DNA of 64,000 bases, taken from the NCBI RefSeq assembly GCF_018866245.1, contig NZ_CP076458.1, positions 2,914,001 to 2,978,000 on the forward strand, written 5' to 3'. The translations under genes and the position numbers were made by a program. Positions 1 through 8,291 of this stretch are shown here, in pieces. The first letter of the stretch is position 1, and each line of letters begins with the position of its first letter. Under the pieces are notes generated by a model. That model did no database searches. It saw nothing but the letters and a program-made list of their open reading frames with translations, and was not told where the DNA came from. This DNA comes from Novisyntrophococcus fermenticellae. GTDB taxonomy: Bacteria > Bacillota > Clostridia > Lachnospirales > Lachnospiraceae.

Positions 1-35
1 TAAAATAACAACACTTCGATACATTATAGCAGATA

Positions 36-94
36 GGAAAAAAAATAGCAAGAAAGCAGCACAGAACACGCATATGAGCATTGTTCTGTGCTGC
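36..94 (-). terminator. Intrinsic terminator of glnN
   Basis: A 13-bp perfect stem (56-68 with 82-94, arms TGTTCTGTGCTGC/GCAGCACAGAACA) is followed in the minus direction by a T-rich run at 36-47. It lies just past the glnN stop codon. Confidence 0.9.
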
Positions 95-109
95 TGCTTT
101 TAAATATGA

Positions 110-2224
110 TTAAACCTCAAAAATCAAATCTCCATAAGAGGGCATCGGCCACATCTCTTTGTCTACAATCATCTCCAGTTTATCGACGGGAGTACGTAAT
201 TCATTCATAGCACTTATAACCACATCGTGATAATACTTCGCACATGTCTGGCCCTCCTCCATCGCACATGCATTCTCATCCAGATCAATAAGCACTTTAA
301 GCGCAGCATGAGTCTCTTTTAACAGTTCCGATGTTTCTGCCAACAGTTCTTTTTCTACGCTCACCTCCAATACCCCGGCGGCCTGAATGGAATTTATGGA
401 TTCCGCAAGATTTCTTGCGTATTTTATGACCGCTGGTACAATCTGCTTTGTTGCAATATCAATCATGGCCCTGGCTTCTATATTAATGGTTTTCGCATAG
501 TTTTCGTACTGTACTTCTGCTCTGGATTCCAGTTCCGCTCTGGTGAATACATGGAATTTTTCAAACATAGCTACCGTTTCTTCGCTGGTCAGTTCCGGTA
601 TCGCATCAACCATGGATTTGATATTTGGAAGCCCTCTGTGCTCGGCCTCCTGTACCCATTCCTCAGAATATCCATTGCCGTTAAAGATAACTCTCTGATG
701 ATCAATTAAATTCTCTTTAATCAGATCATGTACAGCCTCATCAAAATTCTCCGCTGTCTCCAGCCTGTCACAGGCATCACAGAACGCTTCCGCTACTATG
801 GTATTCAGTACCGTGTTCGGTGCACCTATCGAATCACTGGAGCCTACCATACGAAATTCAAATTTATTTCCTGTAAAAGCAAAAGGTGAGGTACGGTTAC
901 GGTCTGTTGCATCTTTTAAGAAATCCGGAAGTGTTCTCACACCGGTATTTAACTTTCCACCACTCTTACTGCTGGTTGCATTTCCGGTGCTGATCAACTG
1001 CTCTACAACATCTTCCAGCTGCTCTCCCAGGAAAATAGAAATGATTGCCGGCGGCGCTTCATTTGCTCCAAGTCTGTGATCATTTCCCGGATCAGCTGCA
1101 GATTCCCGAAGAAGTCCAGCGTGTCTGTCTACTGCACTGATAATACAGCTAAGTACTAAAAGAAACTGAATATTCTCATGTGGTGTTTTACCTGGCTCTA
1201 ACAGATTTAATCCGTCGTCCGTAGTAAGTGACCAGTTATTATGTTTTCCTGAACCATTAACGCCGGCAAATGGCTTTTCGTGAAGCAGACATTTCATTCC
1301 ATGCTGGCATGCAATGCGCTTTAATGTCCGCATGATGATCTGATTATGATCAACCGCTACATTCGCTTCCGCAAAGATGGGTGCCAGTTCATGCTGGGCC
1401 GGAGCAACCTCATTATGCTGCGTCTTGGCGGCAACCCCCAGTTTCCACAACTCAGTGTTTACATCCTTCATAAACCCGGCGATTCGCTGGCGGATAGTTC
1501 CAAAATAATGGTCATCCATCTCCTGTCCTTTCGGAGGCATCGCACCAAATAAGGTTCTTCCTGTATAAATCAGGTCTTTTCTCTGCAGAAATTTCTCGGC
1601 ATCAACCAGAAAATACTCCTGTTCCGGGCCCACCGAAGGCGTAACTTTTTTAGACGTTGTATTGCCGAATAATTGAAGAAGGCGAAGAGATTGTCTATTA
1701 ATGGCCTCCATGGAGCGAAGCAATGGTGTCTTCTGATCCAACGCCTCTCCTTTATAAGAGCAGAAGGCTGTGGGAATACAGAGCGTCCCCCCCGCAGCAT
1801 CCTGGCGTACAAAAGCAGGAGAAGTAAAGTCCCAGGCTGTGTAGCCTCTGGCTTCAAAAGTCGCCCGAAGTCCTCCTGAGGGAAAGGAAGAGGCATCCGG
1901 CTCACCCTTAATCAGCTCTTTACCTGAAAAACTCATTAACACCTTTCCATTCTCCATGGGAGCAGTGATGAATGCATCATGTTTTTCCGCGGTTACTCCT
2001 GTCAAAGGCTGAAACCAATGTGTAAAATGAGATGCGCCCTTTTCAATGGCCCATTCCTTCATCTCATGCGCAATAACATCCGCTGTATCAAGATCCAGTT
2101 CTTCGCCCTTTGCAATTGCCTCCTTCAGTTTTCTGTAAACCTTTTTTGGCAGCCGTTCTTGCATTACTGTATCATTAAACACATTTTCTCCAAAAATTTC
2201 AGCAGCATTTACAAAATCTCCCAT
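110..2224 (-). CDS. glnN: Glutamine synthetase type III
   Basis: ATP-dependent glutamine synthetase of the long GSIII class, making glutamine from glutamate and ammonia in the cytosol. The protein is 704 residues, the usual length for GSIII and far longer than GlnA. It has the GSIII-typical segments GPEQEYFLVD, KTQHNEVAPAQHE and GVNGSGKHNNWS in the catalytic barrel. The start MGDFVNAAEIF is preceded by GGAAAGG; longer forms upstream would run through the leader hairpin and are rejected. It is transcribed alone from a promoter at 2355-2383 with an attenuator-like hairpin in the leader, so nitrogen control by antitermination is plausible. No regulator gene is next to it. Confidence 0.95.
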   Translation of the reverse strand: MGDFVNAAEIFGENVFNDTVMQERLPKKVYRKLKEAIAKGEELDLDTADVIAHEMKEWAIEKGASHFTHWFQPLTGVTAEKHDAFITAPMENGKVLMSFSGKELIKGEPDASSFPSGGLRATFEARGYTAWDFTSPAFVRQDAAGGTLCIPTAFCSYKGEALDQKTPLLRSMEAINRQSLRLLQLFGNTTSKKVTPSVGPEQEYFLVDAEKFLQRKDLIYTGRTLFGAMPPKGQEMDDHYFGTIRQRIAGFMKDVNTELWKLGVAAKTQHNEVAPAQHELAPIFAEANVAVDHNQIIMRTLKRIACQHGMKCLLHEKPFAGVNGSGKHNNWSLTTDDGLNLLEPGKTPHENIQFLLVLSCIISAVDRHAGLLRESAADPGNDHRLGANEAPPAIISIFLGEQLEDVVEQLISTGNATSSKSGGKLNTGVRTLPDFLKDATDRNRTSPFAFTGNKFEFRMVGSSDSIGAPNTVLNTIVAEAFCDACDRLETAENFDEAVHDLIKENLIDHQRVIFNGNGYSEEWVQEAEHRGLPNIKSMVDAIPELTSEETVAMFEKFHVFTRAELESRAEVQYENYAKTINIEARAMIDIATKQIVPAVIKYARNLAESINSIQAAGVLEVSVEKELLAETSELLKETHAALKVLIDLDENACAMEEGQTCAKYYHDVVISAMNELRTPVDKLEMIVDKEMWPMPSYGDLIFEV

Positions 2225-2270
2225 AACCTTTCCTTTCCTCTCTCTGGAATTTGTGTATAAACCCACAATC

Positions 2271-2306
2271 TTAAAAAAGGGCATTCCACACCATAGTAGA
2301 ACGCCC
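2271..2306 (-). promoter_or_regulatory. Attenuator-like hairpin in the glnN leader
   Basis: In the minus direction, GGGCGTTC (2299-2306) pairs with GAATGCCC (2279-2286, one G-U pair) and is followed at once by six T (2273-2278). This is an intrinsic terminator between the glnN promoter and its start codon, about 50 nt before the start. A terminator in this place implies conditional read-through. ANTAR-protein antitermination of glutamine synthetase genes is known in Clostridia, but I could not assign the paired ANTAR hairpins here. Confidence 0.7.
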
Positions 2307-2354
2307 TTGTCTATCAGCTCACACACATCTATGAAATTGCTTTCAATATATATA

Positions 2355-2383
2355 AAAATACCGCAGATTCTTAAAAAATGCAA
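2355..2383 (-). promoter_or_regulatory. Promoter of glnN
   Basis: -35 TTGCAT (2378-2383), 17-bp spacer, -10 TATTTT (2355-2360) in the minus direction. The predicted transcript starts near 2348, ahead of the attenuator hairpin. Confidence 0.7.
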
Positions 2384-2473
2384 GTATTTTTTTTAACTCA
2401 AAACAATTTCGTGTTTTTATCTAAATTAAACAAATTTCTAAAATATATTTGAACTGTTTGCACAAAATCCAGT

Positions 2474-3337
2474 TCATGCTTTTCCGGCAGATCCAAAGAG
2501 TTCTATCTTTTCCTTAACTGTACCTTTGATAGCGTCTGTGCCCGGTGCAAGAAGTTTACGGGGATCGTACCCCTTTCCCTGCTGATCTTTTCCTGATTCA
2601 ATATACTTACGCGTTGCTTCTGCAAATGTAAGCTGACACTCCGTATTTACATTAATCTTGGACACACCCAGATCAATCGCTTTCTTAATCATGTCTTCCG
2701 GAATACCTGTACCTCCATGAAGTACCAACGGCATCTCACCTGTAAGTTTTTGTATAGCATCCAGCGTCTCAAAGCTTAAGCCAGCCCAATTAGCCGGATA
2801 CTTGCCATGTATATTACCGATTCCGGCTGCCAGCATGTCCACACCAAGGTCGGCAATCATCTTGCATTCCCCGGGGTCAGCGCATTCTCCGGCACCAATC
2901 ACTCCATCCTCTTCTCCTCCGATAGAACCAACTTCGGCTTCAAGAGAAATCCCCTTTTCTGCACATACTTTGACCAGTTCCTTGGTCTTATCCACATTTT
3001 CTTCAATCGGGTAATGAGAACCGTCAAACATAATGGATGAAAATCCGGCTTCAATACACTTATAGCATCCGTCATAAGTACCATGGTCCAGATGCAGAGC
3101 GACCGGAACCGTAATGTTCAGTTCTCCAATCATGGCCTTTACCATTGCAGAAACAGTTTTAAAGCCTGTCATATATTTACCCGCACCTTCAGATACTCCC
3201 AAAATTACAGGAGATTTCAGCTCTTCCGCGGTAAGCAGAACCGCCTTTGTCCACTCCAGATTGTTGATATTGAATTGCCCCACTGCATAATGACCTGCTT
3301 TTGCTTTTTGTAACATTTCTTTTGCTGATACTAACAT
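2474..3337 (-). CDS. fba: Class II fructose-1,6-bisphosphate aldolase
   Basis: Zinc-dependent aldolase that splits fructose 1,6-bisphosphate to dihydroxyacetone phosphate and glyceraldehyde 3-phosphate in glycolysis. The protein is 287 residues, normal for the class. It shows the class II signatures VALHLDHGTYDGC (zinc His and catalytic Asp), LEAEVGSIGGEEDG, and the zinc/substrate segments NIHGKYP and LVLHGGTGIPEDMIKKAI. The start follows AGGAGG with good spacing. It has its own promoter (3371-3399) and stands as a single gene between the lipid kinase and glnN. Confidence 0.97.
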   Translation of the reverse strand: MLVSAKEMLQKAKAGHYAVGQFNINNLEWTKAVLLTAEELKSPVILGVSEGAGKYMTGFKTVSAMVKAMIGELNITVPVALHLDHGTYDGCYKCIEAGFSSIMFDGSHYPIEENVDKTKELVKVCAEKGISLEAEVGSIGGEEDGVIGAGECADPGECKMIADLGVDMLAAGIGNIHGKYPANWAGLSFETLDAIQKLTGEMPLVLHGGTGIPEDMIKKAIDLGVSKINVNTECQLTFAEATRKYIESGKDQQGKGYDPRKLLAPGTDAIKGTVKEKIELFGSAGKA

Positions 3338-3370
3338 TGGTCTCTACCTCCTAAATTGATTTGCAATCTA

Positions 3371-3399
3371 ATTATAACCCAGTTTTATGCTTTTGCCAA
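3371..3399 (-). promoter_or_regulatory. Promoter of fba
   Basis: -35 TTGGCA (3394-3399), 17-bp spacer, -10 TATAAT (3371-3376). The -35 abuts the stop codon of the upstream lipid kinase gene. Confidence 0.75.
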
Positions 3400-4299
3400 T
3401 TATTTATTCTGATTTACAATCAGATTAAGTGCATGTCTTTTATTTTCAATTTCGACCTGATTGTGCTCCCCTCCAAATTCTCCATCCAGCGTCCACGCAA
3501 TTCTTTCTTCGGACTCTATCCGTATGCAATTCGTCTTAAAATTATCAATCATCTCTGTTTTATCTTCCGCACTCATCAAAGATGTTACAATCTCGTTTAA
3601 TTCTATCGGATTTTTCGGCTTGCGGATCAACGTTACTTCAAATAACCCGTCATCCAGTTCCACATCAGGTCCCACAAGGTTTTTAAACCCTCCCACGGAA
3701 CGGGCGTTTGTAATCATTCCGTATATATACTCTGCTTCCATGACTACATCGTTGGCATACACCTTCAGAATGTGGGACGGAACATTGAAAATGCGTTTTG
3801 TTCCTTCCAGCAGATAAGCCAGATGTCCAAGTATATTCTTCAGGTTCTGATCTGTCTCATAAGAAACATCCGTAAAAAGCCCAAATGCAGCGATATAGAC
3901 AAAATTCATATGATTGAACAGACCAATATCCAAAGAACAGGGTTCTCCTGATACGACATCTTTGGCCGCCTGTAATATATTCCTGGATATATTCACGCTG
4001 CTGGCAAAGTCATTCGTACTCCCTGCCGGTATGTATCCCAGCGGTATCTGACTTTTGGCAGCCATCAAACCGTTCACCACTTCATCCAGGGTTCCGTCTC
4101 CGCCCCCGCATACGATTACATCTACGTCAGATGCCAGTTCCCTCGTTTTTTCATATCCATCCTGAGGCCGCTGTGTAGGGTGGACCGTAACTTCATATCC
4201 GGCTTTCACAAACGTATCGATAATCCTGAATAATCTGGAACGAATCTGTCCTTTTCCAGCCCTTGGATTAAATATGAACAGCAGCTTTTTTTTCTTCAT
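3400..4299 (-). CDS. Diacylglycerol/lipid kinase family protein (YegS/DgkB type)
   Basis: Soluble lipid kinase that phosphorylates diacylglycerol or a related lipid with ATP. The protein has 299 residues. The N-terminus FIFNPRAGKG and the nucleotide-binding VIVCGGGDGTLDEVVNGL, followed by LGYIPAGSTNDFA, are the DAGK catalytic domain signature. The C-terminal half includes DDGLFEV, as in DgkB/YegS proteins. The start has AGGAG at a 6-nt distance. Own promoter at 4330-4358. In many Clostridia rplQ is followed by energy-coupling-factor transporter genes; here this gene and fba occupy the place. DgkB-like lipid recycling is likely, but the exact lipid cannot be read from sequence. Confidence 0.88.
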   Translation of the reverse strand: MKKKKLLFIFNPRAGKGQIRSRLFRIIDTFVKAGYEVTVHPTQRPQDGYEKTRELASDVDVIVCGGGDGTLDEVVNGLMAAKSQIPLGYIPAGSTNDFASSVNISRNILQAAKDVVSGEPCSLDIGLFNHMNFVYIAAFGLFTDVSYETDQNLKNILGHLAYLLEGTKRIFNVPSHILKVYANDVVMEAEYIYGMITNARSVGGFKNLVGPDVELDDGLFEVTLIRKPKNPIELNEIVTSLMSAEDKTEMIDNFKTNCIRIESEERIAWTLDGEFGGEHNQVEIENKRHALNLIVNQNK

Positions 4300-4329
4300 A
4301 GTGAACTCCTCGCAACATTCTTTGTAATG

Positions 4330-4358
4330 ATTTTACCCTATTGCCCCCGAACATGCAA
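4330..4358 (-). promoter_or_regulatory. Promoter of the lipid kinase gene
   Basis: -35 TTGCAT (4353-4358), 17-bp spacer, -10 TAAAAT (4330-4335). Confidence 0.7.
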
Positions 4359-4387
4359 GCTATAAGACAACGTTTCCTGTCAGGCTG

Positions 4388-4430
4388 AAAAAGAGTGAAC
4401 CAGACAGATGTACGCCTTTTTGTTCACTCT
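4388..4430 (-). terminator. Second terminator after rplQ
   Basis: Minus-direction stem AGAGTGAAC/GTTCACTCT (4422-4430 with 4392-4400) followed by TTTTTC. It is the distal one of two tandem hairpins that end the rpmJ-rplQ unit. Confidence 0.8.
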
Positions 4431-4447
4431 CTTAATGCAACGTATGC

Positions 4448-4475
4448 AAAAGGAACTGCCGGTGGCAATTCCTTT
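4448..4475 (-). terminator. First terminator-like hairpin after rplQ
   Basis: A 12-bp stem (4464-4475 with 4449-4460) starts about 30 nt past the rplQ stop codon. The T tract is short, so it may act together with the next hairpin. Confidence 0.65.
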
Positions 4476-4505
4476 GTATCATCTTTTTAATTAAAACTCT
4501 GCCTG

Positions 4506-5042
4506 TTATACTAATTCAATCAGGACTTCCATGGCAGCATCACCCTTACGCTGTCCGATTTTTACAATACGTGTGTATCCACCGTTACGGTTCGCATACT
4601 TAGGTGCAATTTCGTCAAACATCTTAGCAGCCAGATCTACCTCTTTTGTATTCTTTTTCTTCCCTTTGTTCTCCTTCGGAACTTCCGTTACAGGATAGAA
4701 CACCTTCATCATCTGACGCCGTGCATGAAGTCTGGAAGGTGCGTCTTTTTTGATTTCCTTCTGTACTTCATCATATACGGTAACCTTCTTGCCGTCGACT
4801 ACTTCTTTTACTCTTTTGCCGTCGGAATCCTTTTTTGGAACCTTTGCAGTTACGGTTACAGTCTCATAGTTATCCTTTTCACGTACTGCTAAAGCAATCA
4901 AACCTTCCGCAATTTTACGGATTTCTTTTGCCTTGGTTTCTGTTGTACGGATTTTTCCATGATATAACAGATTTGTTACCTGATTTCTGAGTAACGCTTT
5001 TCTCTGATCAGATGTTCTGCCGAGTTTTCTATACTTTGCCAT
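4506..5042 (-). CDS. rplQ: 50S ribosomal protein L17
   Basis: Large-subunit protein near the exit tunnel. The start MAKYRKLGRTSDQRKALL is the canonical L17 N-terminus and follows GGAGG; a slightly longer frame is open but has no such support. The protein is 178 residues, about 50-60 longer than Bacillus L17. The extra length is a lysine-rich insertion, about residues 58-108, between the end of the first helical part and RLHARRQ, plus a second lysine-rich loop before MFDEIAPKY. The C-terminus GGYTRIVKIGQRKGD and IELV is normal. Last gene of the rpmJ-rplQ unit. Confidence 0.96.
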   Translation of the reverse strand: MAKYRKLGRTSDQRKALLRNQVTNLLYHGKIRTTETKAKEIRKIAEGLIALAVREKDNYETVTVTAKVPKKDSDGKRVKEVVDGKKVTVYDEVQKEIKKDAPSRLHARRQMMKVFYPVTEVPKENKGKKKNTKEVDLAAKMFDEIAPKYANRNGGYTRIVKIGQRKGDAAMEVLIELV

Positions 5043-5160
5043 TATTCTTTCCTCCATTTGTGGAACGCTGCATCACGCTTCTTCGGTCTTACTGGTGCAG
5101 CGCTTTAATTCTACAAATATTCTTCTCTTCCACGCTGTGCCAAATGGAACATCGCTTTTA

Positions 5161-6123
5161 TTACTGCTCATCACCGGGGCTCAGCTGAAGACCCAGTTCT
5201 TTTAGTTTTGCCAGGACTTCTTCCAAAGATTTACGCCCGAGATTACGGACCTTCATCATATCTTCAGAAGTCTTATTGCAAAGCTCTTCTACCGTATTAA
5301 TACCGGCACGTTTTAAGCAATTATAAGAACGTACGGACAACTCCAGTTCATCGATATTCATCTCCAGAACCTTTTCTTTTTCATTGTCCTCTTTTTCTAT
5401 CATAACTTCCGCTGTCTTTGCGTTCTCAGAAAGATCAATAAACAGCTTCAGATGCTCACTTAAAACTTTAGCCGCAAGACTGACTGCCTCATCCGGATCA
5501 AGGGTACCTCTGGTATAGACATCCAAAGTCAGCTTATCAAAATCAGTAATCTGACCTACACGGGTGTTTTCTACAGTAAGATTCACACGCTCTACCGGTG
5601 TATAGATGGCATCTACTGCAATCACACCAATCGGCATGTCATCTGTTTTGCCTTTATCTGCGCTTACATATCCTCTGCCTCGGGTAATCGTAAGTTCCAT
5701 GTAGAGCTTGCTGTCAGATCCGCCATTAAGGTGAGCAATTACCTGATCGGGGTTCATGATTTCAATATCCTGATCCACCTGAATATCAGATGCTTTCACT
5801 ACGCCTTCGCCCTCAAATTCTATATATGCGACTTTGGCTTCGTTCGTCTCACTTGTGTTTTTAATAGCGAGGCTCTTCAGATTCATGATAATCTCTGTAA
5901 CATCTTCCTTCACCCCTGGAATAGAGCTGAATTCATGTAGCACGCCTTCGATTTTTACCTGGCTCACTGCAGCGCCCGGCAGAGACGAAAGCATAATTCT
6001 TCTCAGTGAATTACCCAGTGTTGTCCCGTAACCTCTTTCCAGTGGTTCTACTACAAATCTGCCGTACTTTTTGTCTTCAGAAATCTCTGTAATCTCAATT
6101 TTCGGTTTGTTAAAATCAAACAC
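5161..6123 (-). CDS. rpoA: RNA polymerase alpha subunit
   Basis: Alpha subunit that dimerises to scaffold the core RNA polymerase. The protein is 320 residues, with an N-terminal dimerisation domain ([20 protein letters not shown]) and a C-terminal DNA-binding domain ([28 protein letters not shown]). The start codon is GTG, with AGGAGG upstream. It lies between rpsD and rplQ, the usual alpha-operon order. Confidence 0.98.
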   Translation of the reverse strand: MFDFNKPKIEITEISEDKKYGRFVVEPLERGYGTTLGNSLRRIMLSSLPGAAVSQVKIEGVLHEFSSIPGVKEDVTEIIMNLKSLAIKNTSETNEAKVAYIEFEGEGVVKASDIQVDQDIEIMNPDQVIAHLNGGSDSKLYMELTITRGRGYVSADKGKTDDMPIGVIAVDAIYTPVERVNLTVENTRVGQITDFDKLTLDVYTRGTLDPDEAVSLAAKVLSEHLKLFIDLSENAKTAEVMIEKEDNEKEKVLEMNIDELELSVRSYNCLKRAGINTVEELCNKTSEDMMKVRNLGRKSLEEVLAKLKELGLQLSPGDEQ

Positions 6124-6168
6124 TCGAAAGCCCCTCCTTATAATATTGATTGGCTTGTTACTAAACTA

Positions 6169-6762
6169 TTACTTAGAGTACAACTCGACGATAAGCATCT
6201 CATCCACAGGAACATCAATTACTTCACGGGAAGGTACTTCTTTCACGGTTCCCTGAAGAGCCTCCTGATTTACATCCAGCCATTCAGGAAACAGACGTCC
6301 GCCTGTCGCATCCAGGATGTCCTTATATCTCTGAGAGTTCTTCTTGCTTTCTCTGATTTCAACAACATCGCCTGCCTTTACCTGATAAGAAGGGATATTC
6401 ACCTGCTTGCCATTTACCAGTACATGCTTGTGATCAACAATCTGCCTTGCTTCTCTTCTTGTTCTTGCAAGACCCATGCGGAAAATAACATTGTCCAGAC
6501 GCAGTTCCAGAAGTGTCATCAGGTTTGCGCCTGTCTGGCCTGTCATCTTATCGGCTTTCTTATAGTAATTACGGAAAGGTTTTTCCAATACTCCGTAAAT
6601 GAATTTTGCTTTCTGTTTCTCTCTTAACTGAAGTCCATACTCGGACATCTTTCTGTTCGTACGTCTTAACTGACGTGTGGATTTTTTATCAATTCCTAAA
6701 TACACCGGGTCCAACCCTAAAGATCTGCATCTTTTCAGAACCGGAACTCTATCTACTGCCAT
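6169..6762 (-). CDS. rpsD: 30S ribosomal protein S4
   Basis: Primary 16S rRNA-binding protein of the small subunit. The protein is 197 residues, containing the S4 RNA-binding domain (LELRLDNVIFRMGLARTRREARQIVDHKHVLVNGK). The N-terminus lacks the zinc-binding cysteine cluster seen in some S4 paralogues. In several bacteria S4 represses its own operon, which is relevant to the structured spacer before rpsM. Confidence 0.97.
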   Translation of the reverse strand: MAVDRVPVLKRCRSLGLDPVYLGIDKKSTRQLRRTNRKMSEYGLQLREKQKAKFIYGVLEKPFRNYYKKADKMTGQTGANLMTLLELRLDNVIFRMGLARTRREARQIVDHKHVLVNGKQVNIPSYQVKAGDVVEIRESKKNSQRYKDILDATGGRLFPEWLDVNQEALQGTVKEVPSREVIDVPVDEMLIVELYSK

Positions 6763-6778
6763 TGTTATGACCTCCTAA

Positions 6779-7171
<393 letters not shown>

Positions 7172-7214
7172 AATAAAAACTAACCTACACTTTCTTATAT
7201 TTGCTTATATTTAC

Positions 7215-7583
7215 TTATTTCTTCTTGTTAGCAACAGTTCTCTTCGGACCCTTACGAGTTCTGGCGTTTGTCTTAGTCTTCTGTCCGCGAACAGGAAGTC
7301 CTTTTCTGTGGCGGATTCCACGATAGCACCCGATTTCCTGAAGACGTTTGATATTCATAGCGATTTCTCTACGTAAATCACCTTCCACCATCTGCGTCTC
7401 ATCGATTACCGCACTGATTTTCTTAACATCATCATCTGTTAAGTCTCTGCAGCGGATATCAGGATTAACTCCGGATTCCTTTAAAATTCTGTCGGCACTT
7501 GCTCTGCCAATTCCGTAGATATAGGTAAGACCAATCTCTACGCGTTTGTCTCTTGGTAAATCTACACCAGCTATACGAGCCAT
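7215..7583 (-). CDS. rpsM: 30S ribosomal protein S13
   Basis: Head protein of the 30S subunit that contacts the P-site tRNA and the large subunit. The protein is 122 residues, with [25 protein letters not shown] and the basic tail [23 protein letters not shown] (read in parts). It is preceded by GGAGG and by a 353-bp spacer from rpmJ. Confidence 0.98.
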   Translation of the reverse strand: MARIAGVDLPRDKRVEIGLTYIYGIGRASADRILKESGVNPDIRCRDLTDDDVKKISAVIDETQMVEGDLRREIAMNIKRLQEIGCYRGIRHRKGLPVRGQKTKTNARTRKGPKRTVANKKK

Positions 7584-7936
7584 GTACGTTTTCCTCCATA
7601 TAAAATTAATATTTTCCTAATTGGGATACAGGTATGCGTGTATCCAGCCGTGTGACGCACGACCGTTCTCCTCCACATGACGTAATGCGCAGGAGTATTA
7701 AGCAATATTATAAGGGGATGCTACGCTTCCACACATCCGCCGGAGGCGCCCTGACTGCATGAAATACAGCAGGTCTCACTTTATAATATTAACAGCTGAA
7801 CAACACCTTCTGGTGGTTCATCTGCAGCCGCACTTAATAATGTTTTTGTCAATGATGAATGATGGGAAAAGGGTGTGTTACTAAATTCAAACTCCGTCCT
7901 GCGGACTCGTTTTCATTAAACACTTCCGGTCTCCAA
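7584..7936 (-). other. 353-bp structured spacer between rpmJ and rpsM, candidate r-protein leader
   Basis: No open reading frame with a ribosome-binding site is seen here. Read in the minus direction it holds a series of hairpins: GAACCACC-type stem at 7798-7819, CCTG/CAGG stem near 7756-7780, CGCC/GGCG at about 7740-7752, and a 7-bp stem GGATACA/TGTATCC at 7624-7645 near rpsM. A spacer this long inside an r-protein operon that also encodes S4 suggests an autoregulatory leader. That is an inference. Confidence 0.5.
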
Positions 7937-8050
7937 TCATCCTTGACGCTGTTTGTGTTTTGGATTCTCACAAATGATCCTGACACTGCCTTTTCTCTTG
8001 ATAACTTTGCACTTTTCGCAAATCGGTTTTACAGAAGATCTTACCTTCAT
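7937..8050 (-). CDS. rpmJ: 50S ribosomal protein L36
   Basis: A 37-residue protein starting [20 protein letters not shown] and ending KHKQRQG. It has the zinc-binding CxxC...C...H pattern ([13 protein letters not shown]). ATG is preceded by AGGAGG. It is the first gene of the downstream part of the split ribosomal superoperon and has its own promoter at 8153-8181. Confidence 0.98.
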   Translation of the reverse strand: MKVRSSVKPICEKCKVIKRKGSVRIICENPKHKQRQG

Positions 8051-8152
8051 GATGAATCCTCCTTTCTTAAACGTTGAAAAACAAATAAGTTTCACACTTT
8101 TGAACAGTTTTCAGTGGGTTAATCCAAAAATCCGCGCAAAAGGTCGCTTTAT

Positions 8153-8181
8153 ATTATATCATCGTAAATCAAGTAATGCAA
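8153..8181 (-). promoter_or_regulatory. Promoter of rpmJ-rpsM-rpsK-rpsD-rpoA-rplQ
   Basis: -35 TTGCAT (8176-8181), 17-bp spacer, -10 TATAAT (8153-8158). It lies just past the oppA terminator and re-starts transcription of the ribosomal genes cut off from infA by the opp operon. Confidence 0.85.
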
Positions 8182-8204
8182 GGACTTTTTTTACTTTTAT
8201 TACG

Positions 8205-8248
8205 GAAAGACCCGGCATGAATGAATCATTCATGCCGGGCAGTCTTTC
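8205..8248 (-). terminator. Terminator of the opp operon
   Basis: A nearly perfect dyad: 14-bp core arms (8211-8224 with 8226-8239) extended by GAAAGA/TCTTTC. It lies about 45 bp past the oppA stop codon. The T tract is weak, but the stem is very stable. Confidence 0.75.
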
Positions 8249-8291
8249 TGTCCTTATATCTGTCTGTTCTCCTGCTTGTTTTAAAGGGTTC

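Noticed and set aside
2225..2383. N-terminal extension of glnN by 53 residues
   Set aside because: The extension would translate the promoter region and the attenuator hairpin; MGDFVNAAEIF has a proper ribosome-binding site and matches the family start.
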